A stretch of DNA of 45,160 bases from contig JAFGCR010000016.1 in the NCBI GenBank assembly GCA_016932495.1, positions 1 through 45,160 of the forward strand. Direction: 5' to 3'. This DNA comes from Candidatus Peregrinibacteria bacterium. Its GTDB lineage: Bacteria; Patescibacteriota; Gracilibacteria; UM-FILTER-43-11. Under the pieces are notes generated by a model. It made no database searches. It was not told the DNA's origin and saw only the letters and a list, made by a program, of their open reading frames with translations. Positions within the stretch are counted from its first letter, which is position 1; each line of letters begins with the position of its first letter. The position numbers were made by a program, and so were the translations under genes. This document shows positions 34,031 through 43,419 of this stretch, piece after piece.

Positions 34031-34068
34031 AAAAAAATGACCCGCTCTGTAAGACAGGCCATTTTTTG
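34031..34068 (-). terminator. Terminator between the 34085 gene and pyrB
   Basis: AAAAAAATG(A)CC at left pairs with GGCCATTTTTT at right; read leftward the stem is followed by a T-run (complement of A 34031-34037). Confidence 0.65.
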
Positions 34069-34084
34069 AGTCGATTTCAGATGA

Positions 34085-34324
34085 TTAGCTTTCAGCGGAT
34101 TCATCAGCTGGTTTTAAAGAATTCAGAAAGCCGTCAAAAACCATCCGGCCTTCCCGGATAAAGTTTTCCACCATGGCCCGTTCAGCGTCATCAAGTGCTT
34201 TTAATTCAAGAACTCCCCGTTTAAACTGCTCAGCAGCTTCCACAAAATCGTCCAGCAGGTCTTCTAAAGGCCGTTCCGCTTCAGGGGCGGTTGGGGTATT
34301 GGATTCTTCAGAGGGTGTAGGCAT
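34085..34324 (-). CDS. Small acidic hypothetical protein
   Basis: 79 residues. A disordered acidic N-terminus (PTPSEESNTPTAPEAERP) is followed by a helical part (about 20-70: LEDLLDDFVEAAEQFKRGVLELKALDDAERAMVENFIREGRMVFDGFL). No membrane segment, no Cys. I recognise no family. A candidate TTGACA/TATATC promoter lies upstream and a terminator-like hairpin downstream, so it is probably a single-gene unit. Divergent neighbour of obgE. Confidence 0.65.
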   Translation of the reverse strand: MPTPSEESNTPTAPEAERPLEDLLDDFVEAAEQFKRGVLELKALDDAERAMVENFIREGRMVFDGFLNSLKPADESAES

Positions 34325-34360
34325 AATTATTAGGTTATGATGTTAAAAAATGGATGACAT

Positions 34361-34387
34361 GATATAATCTAATTTGCCAGATGTCAA
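34361..34387 (-). promoter_or_regulatory. Possible promoter of the 34085 gene
   Basis: On the minus strand TTGACA (34387-34382), 15-base spacer, TATATC (34366-34361), about 35 bases before the ATG. Perfect -35, weaker -10. Confidence 0.45.
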
Positions 34388-34439
34388 ATTTTTATCCGTT
34401 TTGTTTGATTTCTTGGGTGATACAGGGTTAAATACTATC

Positions 34440-34512
34440 GTATTGAAAATTGAAGATTGAAACGCTTCGCTATTGAAAATGAATCTTCAATTTTTAATCT
34501 TCAATCTTCAAT
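34440..34512. repeat. Intergenic word repeat, AAATTGAAGATT family, copy 2
   Basis: GTATTGAAAATTGAAGATTGAAACG words at left face GAATCTTCAATTTTTAATCTTCAATCTTCAAT at right, directly before the obgE ATG at 34521. Shares words with 3251-3333. Confidence 0.85.
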
Positions 34513-34517
34513 AATAA

Positions 34518-35799
<1,282 letters not shown>

Positions 35800-35801
<2 letters not shown>

Positions 35802-35830
35802 AAAGACCCCACCGCCGGTTGGCGATGGGG
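35800..35830 (-). terminator. Intrinsic terminator of the small zinc-binding gene
   Basis: On the minus strand CCCCATCGCC-AACC-GGCGGTGGGG (one mismatch, 35830-35807) followed by TCTTTTT. It is ten bases downstream of the gene at 35840, back to back with the obgE stop. Confidence 0.85.
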
Positions 35831-35839
35831 GGTGACTTG

Positions 35840-36028
35840 CTAATGGACCAGCGGAATCCGCTTGCGCACCCGCTTGCATTTTTCACAGAATTGGATCCGG
35901 AACCGGACGATACAAGGCGCTTCTCCGGCGCCCGCTATATCTTCCTTGCGGATCTCGCTGATGAACGTATGCTCGCAGTCACACTGTTTTTCCGCCAGCA
36001 TCTGGTCAGGGGGGTTCCCAAACAGCAT
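35840..36028 (-). CDS. Small CxC/CxxC zinc-binding protein with strong ribosome binding site
   Basis: 62 residues from ATG at 36028. A perfect AGGAGG (36039-36034) lies five bases upstream of this ATG, which decides the start over an in-frame GTG two codons earlier; such a clear Shine-Dalgarno is rare in this window. Cys motifs: CDCEHTF (about 16-20) and CEKCKR (about 48-53), enough for one zinc ribbon. Lys/Arg-rich C-terminus RVRKRIPLVH suggests nucleic acid contact. Its own terminator follows. Competing plus-strand frames over the same bases lack these signals. No family recognised; translation or transcription accessory role is a guess. Confidence 0.7.
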   Translation of the reverse strand: MLFGNPPDQMLAEKQCDCEHTFISEIRKEDIAGAGEAPCIVRFRIQFCEKCKRVRKRIPLVH

Positions 36029-36182
36029 ATTCACCTCCTATTGTTTCAGGCCAGCCACTTATCCTGGATATCAGGATCTTAACCAGCCAAATGTGGCAAG
36101 TCAGCAGATAAATTATCCTCCGTTGGTATTATTTGTCAAAAAAAGCGGTCAAAAAGAGATAAAGTTTCTGAGGACATAGGAC

Positions 36183-37298
36183 TTATTCCCCATTCCCCTT
36201 AAGCCACCGCTCCGGGTTTTCGCTGTACACCTTTTTCAGGATGTCCGAATCCAGATTCAGGCCGTTTAATACTTTCGTTTCCTCATCCCAGCGGTTATAG
36301 GAATTCATCTTTTCCAGCTTGGTCTTACAGAAGTCTCCGCTTTTAGGTTCGCAGTCTTCGTAGATCTGCCGATTGGTCTCCGCGATGCCTTTGTAGTAGT
36401 CATTTACCGGTTCACAGGTAAACCGCTTTTTTTCCAGTAAGTCGCGGTAGCACTGGATGGTGGCCTCCATAAATGCCTCGTCTTTTTTATCCGCGTCGGT
36501 GATGACCATATCAGTGCCGAAAAGGACGCGGTCGGGATACTGATGAAAGAATTCACGGTATTTTTCGATATTCCCGCTGATCCGCCGAAAGCCCGCGGCA
36601 AAGAACTGGGGCGAGCCGAAACTGATGTCGGTGTACAGATTGGGGTAAGTATCGAACATCTTCTTCACCTCATCGATCTCGATGCTCGAGACCATGTAAT
36701 GGGGAACGTCGATGACCAGATCCGGGAATTCCTGCAGAATGTTTTCCAGTTCTTTTCCGTATTTTTTAAGGTTGATGTGATAGAGGATGGGCAGATGGTT
36801 ACGCTCGGCGTAGGCGTACACGGGTTTCATGCGCGCGGTGTCGAGCGGAAGCTTAAAGATATCGTAATAATAAGAATGACCGTTGTAGAGTTTTAAACCC
36901 TTTCCCCCACGTTCGTGGCAATCCTGAAACAGCTGGAGCGCATTGCTGTCCATGGGGCTGACGGTGCAGAGGGGGATGAAATGGTCGGGATACGTTTCGG
37001 CGATTTTCAGGATCTCATCCATATTCTCCTCGTGACGGGTGAAAGAGGGACTGCCGTTTAAAGTCAGCGTTTCCCACGGGGAGGGGAGTAATACTGTTTT
37101 ATCAATACCAGTTCGCTCCATCACGTTTTTCAGTTCCTCGGCTTTTTTAAGGTTCTGGATGTGCTCATGCACGTCAATAATCGCGGAGCCTGAATACGCC
37201 CGATTGGTGAATAGAAAGAAAAGCAGGGCAGCCAAAAGCAGGACGACGAGCCCGAAAAGATGGGGGAAGTAGCGATGCTGTCGGATCTTTTTTAACAT
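36183..37298 (-). CDS. Membrane-anchored amidohydrolase (amidohydrolase_2 family)
   Basis: 371 residues from ATG at 37298 (MLKKIRQHRYF). One N-terminal membrane helix (about 12-32: LFGLVVLLLAALLFFLF) then an extracellular TIM-barrel hydrolase: IIDVHEHIQ (H-x-H, about 43-46), ILYHINLKK and VIDVPHYMV His ligands, and FGTDMVITD with the catalytic Asp. This is the layout of amidohydrolase_2 (aminocarboxymuconate-semialdehyde decarboxylase-like) enzymes, which are normally cytoplasmic, so the surface anchor is unusual. A Cys-containing C-terminal part (CEPVNDYY...CEPKSGDFC) may form disulphides. Substrate unknown. Confidence 0.85.
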   Translation of the reverse strand: MLKKIRQHRYFPHLFGLVVLLLAALLFFLFTNRAYSGSAIIDVHEHIQNLKKAEELKNVMERTGIDKTVLLPSPWETLTLNGSPSFTRHEENMDEILKIAETYPDHFIPLCTVSPMDSNALQLFQDCHERGGKGLKLYNGHSYYYDIFKLPLDTARMKPVYAYAERNHLPILYHINLKKYGKELENILQEFPDLVIDVPHYMVSSIEIDEVKKMFDTYPNLYTDISFGSPQFFAAGFRRISGNIEKYREFFHQYPDRVLFGTDMVITDADKKDEAFMEATIQCYRDLLEKKRFTCEPVNDYYKGIAETNRQIYEDCEPKSGDFCKTKLEKMNSYNRWDEETKVLNGLNLDSDILKKVYSENPERWLKGNGE

Positions 37299-37299
37299 A

Positions 37300-37375
37300 A
37301 TACAACGAAATGACAATATGACGTTATGACAAAAATTTCAATGTCATTTCGTCACTTCGTCATTTCGTAGTATAA
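37300..37375. repeat. Intergenic word repeat, ACGAAATGACAATATGAC family, copy 2
   Basis: ACGAAATGACAATATGACGTTATGAC words at left face AATGTCATTTCGTCACTTCGTCATTTCGT words at right, between divergent genes. Related to 12315-12407. Confidence 0.85.
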
Positions 37376-37439
37376 ATTAAATTGCACCTACCCCTCAATT
37401 TTGCTACATTGAATACGATAAAATTTAAACCAAAATATT

Positions 37440-37958
37440 ATGAAACTCGGACGATACATCGTAGGGCTGATAAGCGGCCTGACTTTCGGAATGCTGTTTG
37501 CCCCTAAAAAAGGCGAAGAGCTCCGCAAAGAGCTTGTTAAAAGCAGTTCAAAATCCGGCACGGATGGCTTAAGGACACTGGGCGAGGCGTTTAAGAGCGC
37601 GGGCGAAGAAGCGTGGGGGGAGTTAAAAGGCCTGTCGGAACATGAACAGGTCACGGCGTTTTTAGAGCTCTCGCAGGAAAAAATACGTTCTTTTCTGGAT
37701 GCGGCCGAAGAAAAAGGGTATGATATTGCCTCCCAGGTCCAGGAAAAGTTTGAAGATTTCGCGGAACTGGCTAAAGAAAAGGCGGGGGAAGTGAAAAATA
37801 AAGCCGTATCCGTTGAAAAGAAAGTGGCTAAAAAGGCAGTGGCCGCTAAAGAAAATATCGGTTTTGCCAAACGCAAGCTCTCTCCCAAAAAAAAGACGGC
37901 TAAGCGGAAGAAGACCCGCAAAGCGACGAAGAAAACTAAAAAAAGTCTTAAGTCATAA
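37440..37958 (+). CDS. YtxH-like protein with Lys-rich tail
   Basis: 172 residues. Residues 1-35 match the YtxH pattern: GRYIVGLISGLTFGMLFAPKKGEELRKEL (a short hydrophobic segment then APKKGEE-L-R). A helical middle (about 40-130) with repeated Glu/Lys/Ala heptads follows, and the tail (about 145-172) is nearly pure Lys/Arg/Thr (KKKTAKRKKTRKATKKTKKS), similar to histone H1-like or DNA/RNA-binding tails. YtxH proteins are small membrane-associated general stress proteins in Bacillus. The last codons (SLKS, stop) are part of the following word repeat. Confidence 0.8.
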   Translation: MKLGRYIVGLISGLTFGMLFAPKKGEELRKELVKSSSKSGTDGLRTLGEAFKSAGEEAWGELKGLSEHEQVTAFLELSQEKIRSFLDAAEEKGYDIASQVQEKFEDFAELAKEKAGEVKNKAVSVEKKVAKKAVAAKENIGFAKRKLSPKKKTAKRKKTRKATKKTKKSLKS

Positions 37959-38014
37959 GCTATAAGCCTGCCCTAAGAGCGCAGCTTAAGACTTACGACT
38001 TACCGTTTAAGACT
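37943..38014. repeat. Intergenic word repeat, CTTAAGTCATAAGC family
   Basis: AGTCTTAAGTCATAAGCTATAAGC at left (including the last codons and stop of the YtxH-like gene) faces GCTTAAGACTTACGACTTACCGTTTAAGACT at right. Confidence 0.8.
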
Positions 38015-38051
38015 AAAATTAATTATTTATTAATCTTAATTCTCGATAATC

Positions 38052-40073
38052 ATGATCACCTTATACCTTTCTTTAGTTATAGGAGTTTTAAGCCTTGCGT
38101 ACGCGGGCTACAACACGTACCGGGTAATGAAAGAGGACAGCGGGACTCCCAAAATGCAGGAGATCTCCAAGGCCATCCAGGAGGGGGCTATGGCTTATAT
38201 GAACCGGCAGTTCAAGACCATCGCGGTCTTTGCGGTTATTTTGTTCGGCATTTTAAGCTGGGCTCTGGAGCTTAATATCGGCATTGCCTTTCTTTTCGGA
38301 GCGCTGCTTTCCGCCGTTGCCGGTTATACGGGGATGAACGTGTCTGTCCGCGCTAATGTGCGCACCGCCGCCGCGGCCAAAAAAGGCTTAAGCCAGGCGC
38401 TGACCGTTGCCTTTCAGGGCGGTTCGGTGAACGGACTCGCAGTGGTCGGCTTATCGCTGGCGGGTGTGAGCGGGCTTTTCCTTTTTTTCCATTATATGGG
38501 GATCGAATCCATGGAGATCCCGCATCTTCTCATCGGTTTCGGGTTTGGCGCTTCACTCATCTCCCTGTTCGCCCGTGTGGGCGGAGGGATCTATACCAAA
38601 GCGGCGGATGTGGGTGCGGATCTGGTAGGGAAGGTGGAGGCCGGCATTCCGGAAGACGACCCGCGGAATCCCGCAACGATCGCCGATAATGTAGGGGATA
38701 ATGTCGGCGACTGCGCCGGCATGGGGGCGGATCTGTTTGAAACGTACGCCGTGACCCTGATCGCCGCTATGATTTTAGCGGTGGCGGAAGGATTTTCGAT
38801 GACATTTATCTTTTATCCACTCGTTTTGGGGGCAGTAGCCGTGGTCGCCACGATTATCGGTTCGAATTTTATTAAAACTAAGAAAAAGACCGGCATCATG
38901 GCCGCGCTTTATAAAGGGATGGCCGTGACGCAGGTCTTATCGCTCATCGGTTTTTACATCGCTACGATGGTGATGATCCCGTCAAGCGCCAATCCGATGG
39001 GCTTGTTCCTGACCACATTTGTGGGCGCCGCGGTGACCGTGCTTCTGATCATTATTACCGAATACTATACGGCCACCAAATACCGCCCGGTCCGTGAAAC
39101 CGCCAAGGCGTCCGAAACCGGTGCCGGCACCAATATCATCATCGGCCTGTCCATGGGGATGGAAAGCACCTTCTTTCCGCTTTTAGTGATCGTGGCCGCT
39201 ATGATGACCGCTTTCTACTTTGGCGGACTATACGGCATTGCGATCGCCGCGGTGTCTATGCTCTCCACCACGGGTATGATCATTGCGATGGATTCTTATG
39301 GTCCCATTACCGATAACGCCGGCGGGATCGCAGAGATGTCCCATCTGGACGCCAAGGTCCGCAAAGTGACCGACGCGCTGGACGCGGTCGGCAACACCAC
39401 CAAGGCCGTGACCAAAGGCTACGCCATCGGTTCCGCGGCGCTGGCCGCCCTGGTCCTTTTTCAGGATTACAACGGGGCATTGCTTCAGTCCGGCAAACGC
39501 CTGATCTTTGACCTGACCGACCATCAGGTATTGGTCGGCTTGTTCATCGGCGCGCTGATCCCGTTCCTTTTTTCATCGGTCACCATGAAAGCGGTGGGCC
39601 GAACGGCTCATTCAGTGGTAGAAGAGGTCCGCCGCCAGTTTAAAGAGATCAAGGGGATCATGGAAGGAAAAGGAAAGCCTGAATACAAGAAATGTGTGGA
39701 TATCGTAACCAAAGCCGCGCTTCTGGAAATGATCGTTCCGGCGCTCATCGCTGTCCTTTCCCCGGTGCTGGTCGGCTTTATTCTCGGTCCTAAGTCTCTC
39801 GGCGGGATGCTGATCGGCGTGATTGCTTCCGGTTTGCTGTTGGCTATCTCTATGTGTAACGGGGGCGCTACCTGGGACAACGCCAAAAAATACATCGAAG
39901 ACGGCCATTATGGTGGCAAAGGGTCCGAAGCCCATAAGGCCGCGGTGGTGGGCGATACGGTCGGCGACCCTTACAAAGACACGTCCGGCCCGGCCCTGAA
40001 CGCGCTGATCAAGGTGATCAATATGATCGCCCTTCTGATCGCTCCGCTGATCGCGGCATGGAGTTTGTTATAA
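38052..40073 (+). CDS. hppA: Membrane-bound proton-translocating pyrophosphatase, K+-independent type
   Basis: 673 residues with about 15-16 membrane segments. Conserved PPi-binding motifs: [45 protein letters not shown] (about 193-237), [10 protein letters not shown], and [18 protein letters not shown] near the C-terminus. The K+-dependence determinant reads GNTTKA: Lys (instead of Ala) at this place is known to mark K+-independent enzymes, which pump H+. It hydrolyses PPi made in biosynthesis to build a membrane potential. It follows a word repeat and is followed by another; no linked transport genes. Confidence 0.96.
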   Translation: MITLYLSLVIGVLSLAYAGYNTYRVMKEDSGTPKMQEISKAIQEGAMAYMNRQFKTIAVFAVILFGILSWALELNIGIAFLFGALLSAVAGYTGMNVSVRANVRTAAAAKKGLSQALTVAFQGGSVNGLAVVGLSLAGVSGLFLFFHYMGIESMEIPHLLIGFGFGASLISLFARVGGGIYTKAADVGADLVGKVEAGIPEDDPRNPATIADNVGDNVGDCAGMGADLFETYAVTLIAAMILAVAEGFSMTFIFYPLVLGAVAVVATIIGSNFIKTKKKTGIMAALYKGMAVTQVLSLIGFYIATMVMIPSSANPMGLFLTTFVGAAVTVLLIIITEYYTATKYRPVRETAKASETGAGTNIIIGLSMGMESTFFPLLVIVAAMMTAFYFGGLYGIAIAAVSMLSTTGMIIAMDSYGPITDNAGGIAEMSHLDAKVRKVTDALDAVGNTTKAVTKGYAIGSAALAALVLFQDYNGALLQSGKRLIFDLTDHQVLVGLFIGALIPFLFSSVTMKAVGRTAHSVVEEVRRQFKEIKGIMEGKGKPEYKKCVDIVTKAALLEMIVPALIAVLSPVLVGFILGPKSLGGMLIGVIASGLLLAISMCNGGATWDNAKKYIEDGHYGGKGSEAHKAAVVGDTVGDPYKDTSGPALNALIKVINMIALLIAPLIAAWSLL

Positions 40074-40077
40074 TAAT

Positions 40078-40149
40078 TAGGACTCAGAAAACAGGACACA
40101 GGATACAGCCAAATCCAGCTGAGTTCTGTGTTCTTAGTCCTGTGTCCTT
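40078..40149. repeat. Intergenic word repeat, GGACTCAGAAAACAGGACACAGGA family, copy 2
   Basis: GGACTCAGAAAACAGGACACAGGATACAG at left faces CTGAGTTCTGTGTTCTTAGTCCTGTGTCC at right, between the convergent hppA and DUF1858 genes. Shares words with 27994-28095. Confidence 0.85.
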
Positions 40150-40369
40150 ACAATGTTTTCAGCTTCTCCACCAGTTCCTCTATTTTTTTACCCGTTATTC
40201 CATGGGCCGTACAGGCTTCACGCACGGTTTCCATAGATTCGACGCTCCGGTTCTCTGAAAGCAGGCCATACTCAAATAGGAGGTCTTTGGCATGGGGTTT
40301 GATCTCAAGAACCTGGCGGAGAGTCATGTCTGGGTGCAGTTCAGGCATGATGGTTGGGTTAGGGTTCAT
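40148..40369 (-). CDS. DUF1858-like small protein
   Basis: 73 residues (or 66 from the internal Met, MPELHPDMT). The DUF1858 pattern is clear: PDMTLRQVLEIKPHAKDLLFEYGL...SMETVREACTAHGITGKKIEELVEKL (family: i.p.mtv.eil...P....lf...G..C.gC....tl.eaa...gid.eel...L). The Cys pair after the G of most members is missing (ENRSVES), leaving a single Cys in REACTAHG, so a metal or redox role is unlikely for this copy. Function of the family is unknown. Confidence 0.75.
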   Translation of the reverse strand: MNPNPTIMPELHPDMTLRQVLEIKPHAKDLLFEYGLLSENRSVESMETVREACTAHGITGKKIEELVEKLKTL

Positions 40370-40388
40370 TTCTATTGTATCAAAATTT

Positions 40389-40416
40389 TTGACAAAAAAA
40401 CAAGATTAAGTATAAT
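40389..40416 (+). promoter_or_regulatory. Consensus promoter of the methyltransferase-like gene
   Basis: TTGACA (40389-40394), 16-base spacer, TATAAT (40411-40416). Both boxes are perfect. Predicted leader before the ATG at 40431 is only about 8 bases. Confidence 0.8.
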
Positions 40417-40430
40417 CATTTCCTAGATTT

Positions 40431-41411
40431 ATGAAACCGTTAGAAGATTATTTTAATGATAGGCCGATTCAGTCTGATGTCGACGCTCTTTCAGACCCGA
40501 AGCTTGATTTTGAGGCAGACCGCACGGAAGTGAATGAGTTGGTGATGAACCTAGCCATCAAATATCTGGCGGCTTATCTGGAAGTGGCGCCTGCGGATAT
40601 CGCGGTCATGCGCGGGAAGATCCATCGGGCCATTGCCCGGAGAAAATCCTCTCAAGCCAACCCTTTGATTGTTCAGCAGTACGGGGTGGATATGGCGGGG
40701 GAGGGAAGTGATGATTTTCCTGTCAGGTGCCTGGCGGACAGCCGGCAGACCGCGGCGATTTTTAAAGAGATCGCCTTTGCGGACCGTTTTAAGGCTAATG
40801 GCCGTTTTGTGGGGGTGGACTGGGGGTCGGGGACCGGTATTTTAACACTGGCGATGGCCATCGCGGCCCGGCGCCAAAGGATCAGTGAACGGCTTTCGAT
40901 CGGCGTGGACCTGCGTGAGCGGGCCGTCCGGCATTCCAGGCGGGTGCTGAAATTCGCTTTGGATTCCAATGAAACGCAGATTATTTGCAGTAATATCCTG
41001 AAATCCAGAATCCTTCCGGATTTGCTGAAAAAGCACCCGCTTCATTTCTGGGTCAGCGAAACGATTTCCCGCACCACGCCACCGATTGATTTTGAGAGGC
41101 GCGATTTCGGATTTACCCCCAGGGAGATCATGTACCGCGATAAATACGAGGCCAGCGATGATCCTTTCCCTGAATTCCTGGGGCAGACCATGAATGCCAT
41201 GCCTGATTTTCTCGGCCGGGTCAGAAGGGGCGAGATCGCCATGTTTCCTGATATCGCAAACCGGCTTTATTACCCCCATAAAGAACATTCCCTGCTGACC
41301 CTTAAAACCGGTTTAAAAACCGCCTTAAGGCTGGAAGACGTCGGGAGGGAATTCAAAGACTACGAAGATTTAGGGGAAAGCTGGAAACGATGGAGGGCTA
41401 AACGGTCTTAA
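40431..41411 (+). CDS. Putative SAM-dependent methyltransferase
   Basis: 326 residues. Residues about 124-150 show the Rossmann motif I of class I methyltransferases, FVGVDWGSGTGILTLAMAIA, followed by motif II-like LSIGVDLRERAVRHSRR (acidic residue after beta2) and a motif IV-like region HFWVSETISRTTPP. The N-terminal 110 residues are helical and acidic; the C-terminal part is basic. No substrate or subfamily is recognisable. It has its own consensus promoter and its stop overlaps the convergent membrane protein stop in the palindrome TTAA. Confidence 0.75.
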   Translation: MKPLEDYFNDRPIQSDVDALSDPKLDFEADRTEVNELVMNLAIKYLAAYLEVAPADIAVMRGKIHRAIARRKSSQANPLIVQQYGVDMAGEGSDDFPVRCLADSRQTAAIFKEIAFADRFKANGRFVGVDWGSGTGILTLAMAIAARRQRISERLSIGVDLRERAVRHSRRVLKFALDSNETQIICSNILKSRILPDLLKKHPLHFWVSETISRTTPPIDFERRDFGFTPREIMYRDKYEASDDPFPEFLGQTMNAMPDFLGRVRRGEIAMFPDIANRLYYPHKEHSLLTLKTGLKTALRLEDVGREFKDYEDLGESWKRWRAKRS

Positions 41412-41905
41412 TTCAGCTGGTCGATGGCTTCATTGACCCCTAATTTAAGGAAGGTCTTAAAGATTTCCGGATCCAGGCTGTAAACAATGGCAAAGGAGGT
41501 GATAATGATGATGACGGAAAGCCATTTGGTATAACGGCCGCGGGTTTTGGTAAAAAGGACGATGGCCAGGATGGCCATGAGCGCCGGCGCGACCACTTTG
41601 ATGTCACCAAGAGGGACCTGATACCCTTTTACATATTCTTCCGACTTTTCCAGAAAGTCCGCCACATTGAAGCTGATGTTTTTAAAAATAAAGATGATCT
41701 CCAGAACATAGACCGCCAAAAGTCCCCGGGAGGCCCACTTGGTCGATTCACCTTCCGTCCGGTAGACTTCGTAAATAACCGTGGGCAGTAAACCGAACAT
41801 GGTGAGGAGGGGCATCTGATAGTTAATGCCCGCAAGAATGCCGATAAGAGCAATGATACTGAGGACTATGCAGATCGTTCCGGCGTTTTTAAAAGGTTTT
41901 GCCAT
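41408..41905 (-). CDS. Small multi-spanning membrane protein of unknown function
   Basis: 165 residues from ATG at 41905 (MAKPFKNAGTICIVLSIIALIGI). Five hydrophobic segments (about 10-28, 32-48, 55-75, 105-120, 125-142). A longer frame starts at 41977, overlapping the rimO stop as ATGA, but its 24 extra residues (MRPCQKRLNLLYF...) look non-native, so I prefer the later start. No charged motifs or family seen. Probably cotranscribed with rimO; no functional link apparent. Confidence 0.7.
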   Translation of the reverse strand: MAKPFKNAGTICIVLSIIALIGILAGINYQMPLLTMFGLLPTVIYEVYRTEGESTKWASRGLLAVYVLEIIFIFKNISFNVADFLEKSEEYVKGYQVPLGDIKVVAPALMAILAIVLFTKTRGRYTKWLSVIIIITSFAIVYSLDPEIFKTFLKLGVNEAIDQLN

Positions 41906-41973
41906 TTGGAAGGGGGTAAAGATTGGAAGACGCTGTTTAAAATATAACAAATTCAGTCTTTTTTGGCACGGTC

Positions 41974-43284
41974 TCATTCAGCATGCCCCCATAGATCATA
42001 GGGGTCGGCCTTCGTGATCCTGACCGTGTGGAATTGGTTCAGCGCAAGGGGCTTTTCGGACCGGATGCAGACCACGCCGTCGATTTCCGGCGCGAATCGC
42101 ATAGTGCGGCCATTATAACATTTTTTATCAGGGTCATATTGTTCAATAAGCGCTCTTTGGGTCTGGCCCGCCAGGGCTCTGTTTTTCCGGAATGAGATTT
42201 CCTGCTGAAGGAGCATGGCCTTTTTCCTCCGTTCCTTTTTAACACGCTCAGGGATCTGTCCCTTCAGCGAATAGGCGTCCGTTCCTTTTTCTCTTGAATA
42301 CTCAAAAACACCCACATGGTCAAAATGGATGGTCTTTAAAAAAGTCATCAAGTTTTTGAAATGCCGGTCCGTTTCCCCGGGGAATCCGACGATCAGGCTG
42401 GTCCTTAGGGTGATGTCCGGAATGGCTTCTCGGATACGGCTGATGACCTGGAGTGTGCGGGCTATGTCATAAGGGCGGCGCATGGCTTTAAGAATGTCAG
42501 GATCTCCGTGCTGAAGGGGGATATCAAGGTACTTGGCGATTTTCGGGGAATTTTTGATAACAGAAAGGAGTTCTTTATCCAGCCGTTCAGGATAAACATA
42601 AAGCACCCGTACCCAGAAATCACCTTTCAGAGCGGTTATTTTTTTCAGAAGGCCGGCAAGCTTTTTCTTTTTATACAGATCGGCCCCATAATAACCGCAG
42701 TCCTGCGCGATTAAGATGATTTCCTTCACGCCGAGTTTTATAAGGGATTTTATTTCGTCAAGAATGGATTTTTCGGGCCGGCTCCGGTATTTACCTTTCA
42801 GTTTCGGGATCAGGCAGAAACGACAGGCATTGTTGCATCCCTCCGCGATCTTTACATAAGCGTAAGAAGGGGGAGTGATAAGCCATTTGCCGGGCATATC
42901 TACATAGTGAGCGGGTTCAGGGCTGACGGCATAGATCTTCTTTCCGTCAGCCACTTCGTTGAGAATAAGGGAGATCTCCGGATAATGGAAACCGCTCACG
43001 ACCGCGTAAAGATGCGGATATTTTTTAAATATATCTTTTTTGAGGAGGCTGGTGAGACAGCCCGTCAAAATCACTTTTCTGCCCTTCAGGGCCGCCAGTT
43101 TTTCATACGCTTCGTCACGGGCTTTCCCTAAAAAGGCGCAGGTATTAAGCAGAACAATATCAGCCTTATCAACGTCTGTCAGGCGGATGTTTTCAGGGAA
43201 TTCGGCCAGCAGGCTTTCCGTGTCCGCTATGTTTTTGGGACAGCCAAGGGTGATGACGCCGACATTGATCTGTTTTTTCCGCAT
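41974..43284 (-). CDS. rimO: Ribosomal protein uS12 (Asp) methylthiotransferase RimO
   Basis: 436 residues. N-terminal UPF0004 domain with GVITLGCPKNIADTE and LLNTCAFLGKARDEA (first Fe-S cluster Cys, including LTGCLTS), radical-SAM domain with CNNACRFCLIPKLKGKYRSRP (CxxxCxxC, about 152-159), and C-terminal TRAM domain (about 370-436). The GCPKN...E start and CRFCLIP separate RimO from MiaB (GCqmN). It adds a methylthio group to Asp of uS12. It ends with TGA. Its upstream gap faces the repeat-array gene at 43420. Confidence 0.93.
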   Translation of the reverse strand: MRKKQINVGVITLGCPKNIADTESLLAEFPENIRLTDVDKADIVLLNTCAFLGKARDEAYEKLAALKGRKVILTGCLTSLLKKDIFKKYPHLYAVVSGFHYPEISLILNEVADGKKIYAVSPEPAHYVDMPGKWLITPPSYAYVKIAEGCNNACRFCLIPKLKGKYRSRPEKSILDEIKSLIKLGVKEIILIAQDCGYYGADLYKKKKLAGLLKKITALKGDFWVRVLYVYPERLDKELLSVIKNSPKIAKYLDIPLQHGDPDILKAMRRPYDIARTLQVISRIREAIPDITLRTSLIVGFPGETDRHFKNLMTFLKTIHFDHVGVFEYSREKGTDAYSLKGQIPERVKKERRKKAMLLQQEISFRKNRALAGQTQRALIEQYDPDKKCYNGRTMRFAPEIDGVVCIRSEKPLALNQFHTVRITKADPYDLWGHAE

Positions 43285-43371
43285 ATGCGCAGTATAGCAG
43301 ATTGGATTTGTGCAGACATCCGGAAAAATTTCCAGAATAGTTAATCAGATTTTCTGTTTATAGATGATGTT

Positions 43372-43399
43372 TTGACAAATAAAAGATTTTCATTAAAAT
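43372..43399 (+). promoter_or_regulatory. Sigma70-type promoter of the helix-turn-helix repeat gene
   Basis: TTGACA (43372-43377), 16-base spacer, TAAAAT (43394-43399; five of six). The ATG at 43420 would have a leader of about 14 bases. Same spacing as the promoters at 5759 and 40389. Confidence 0.7.
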
Positions 43400-43419
43400 A
43401 ATAAACCTGTATCCCAAAT

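Noticed and set aside
35819-36179. Plus-strand frames over the 35840-36028 gene
   Set aside because: The minus-strand frame has AGGAGG, paired Cys motifs and a terminator; the plus frames have none.
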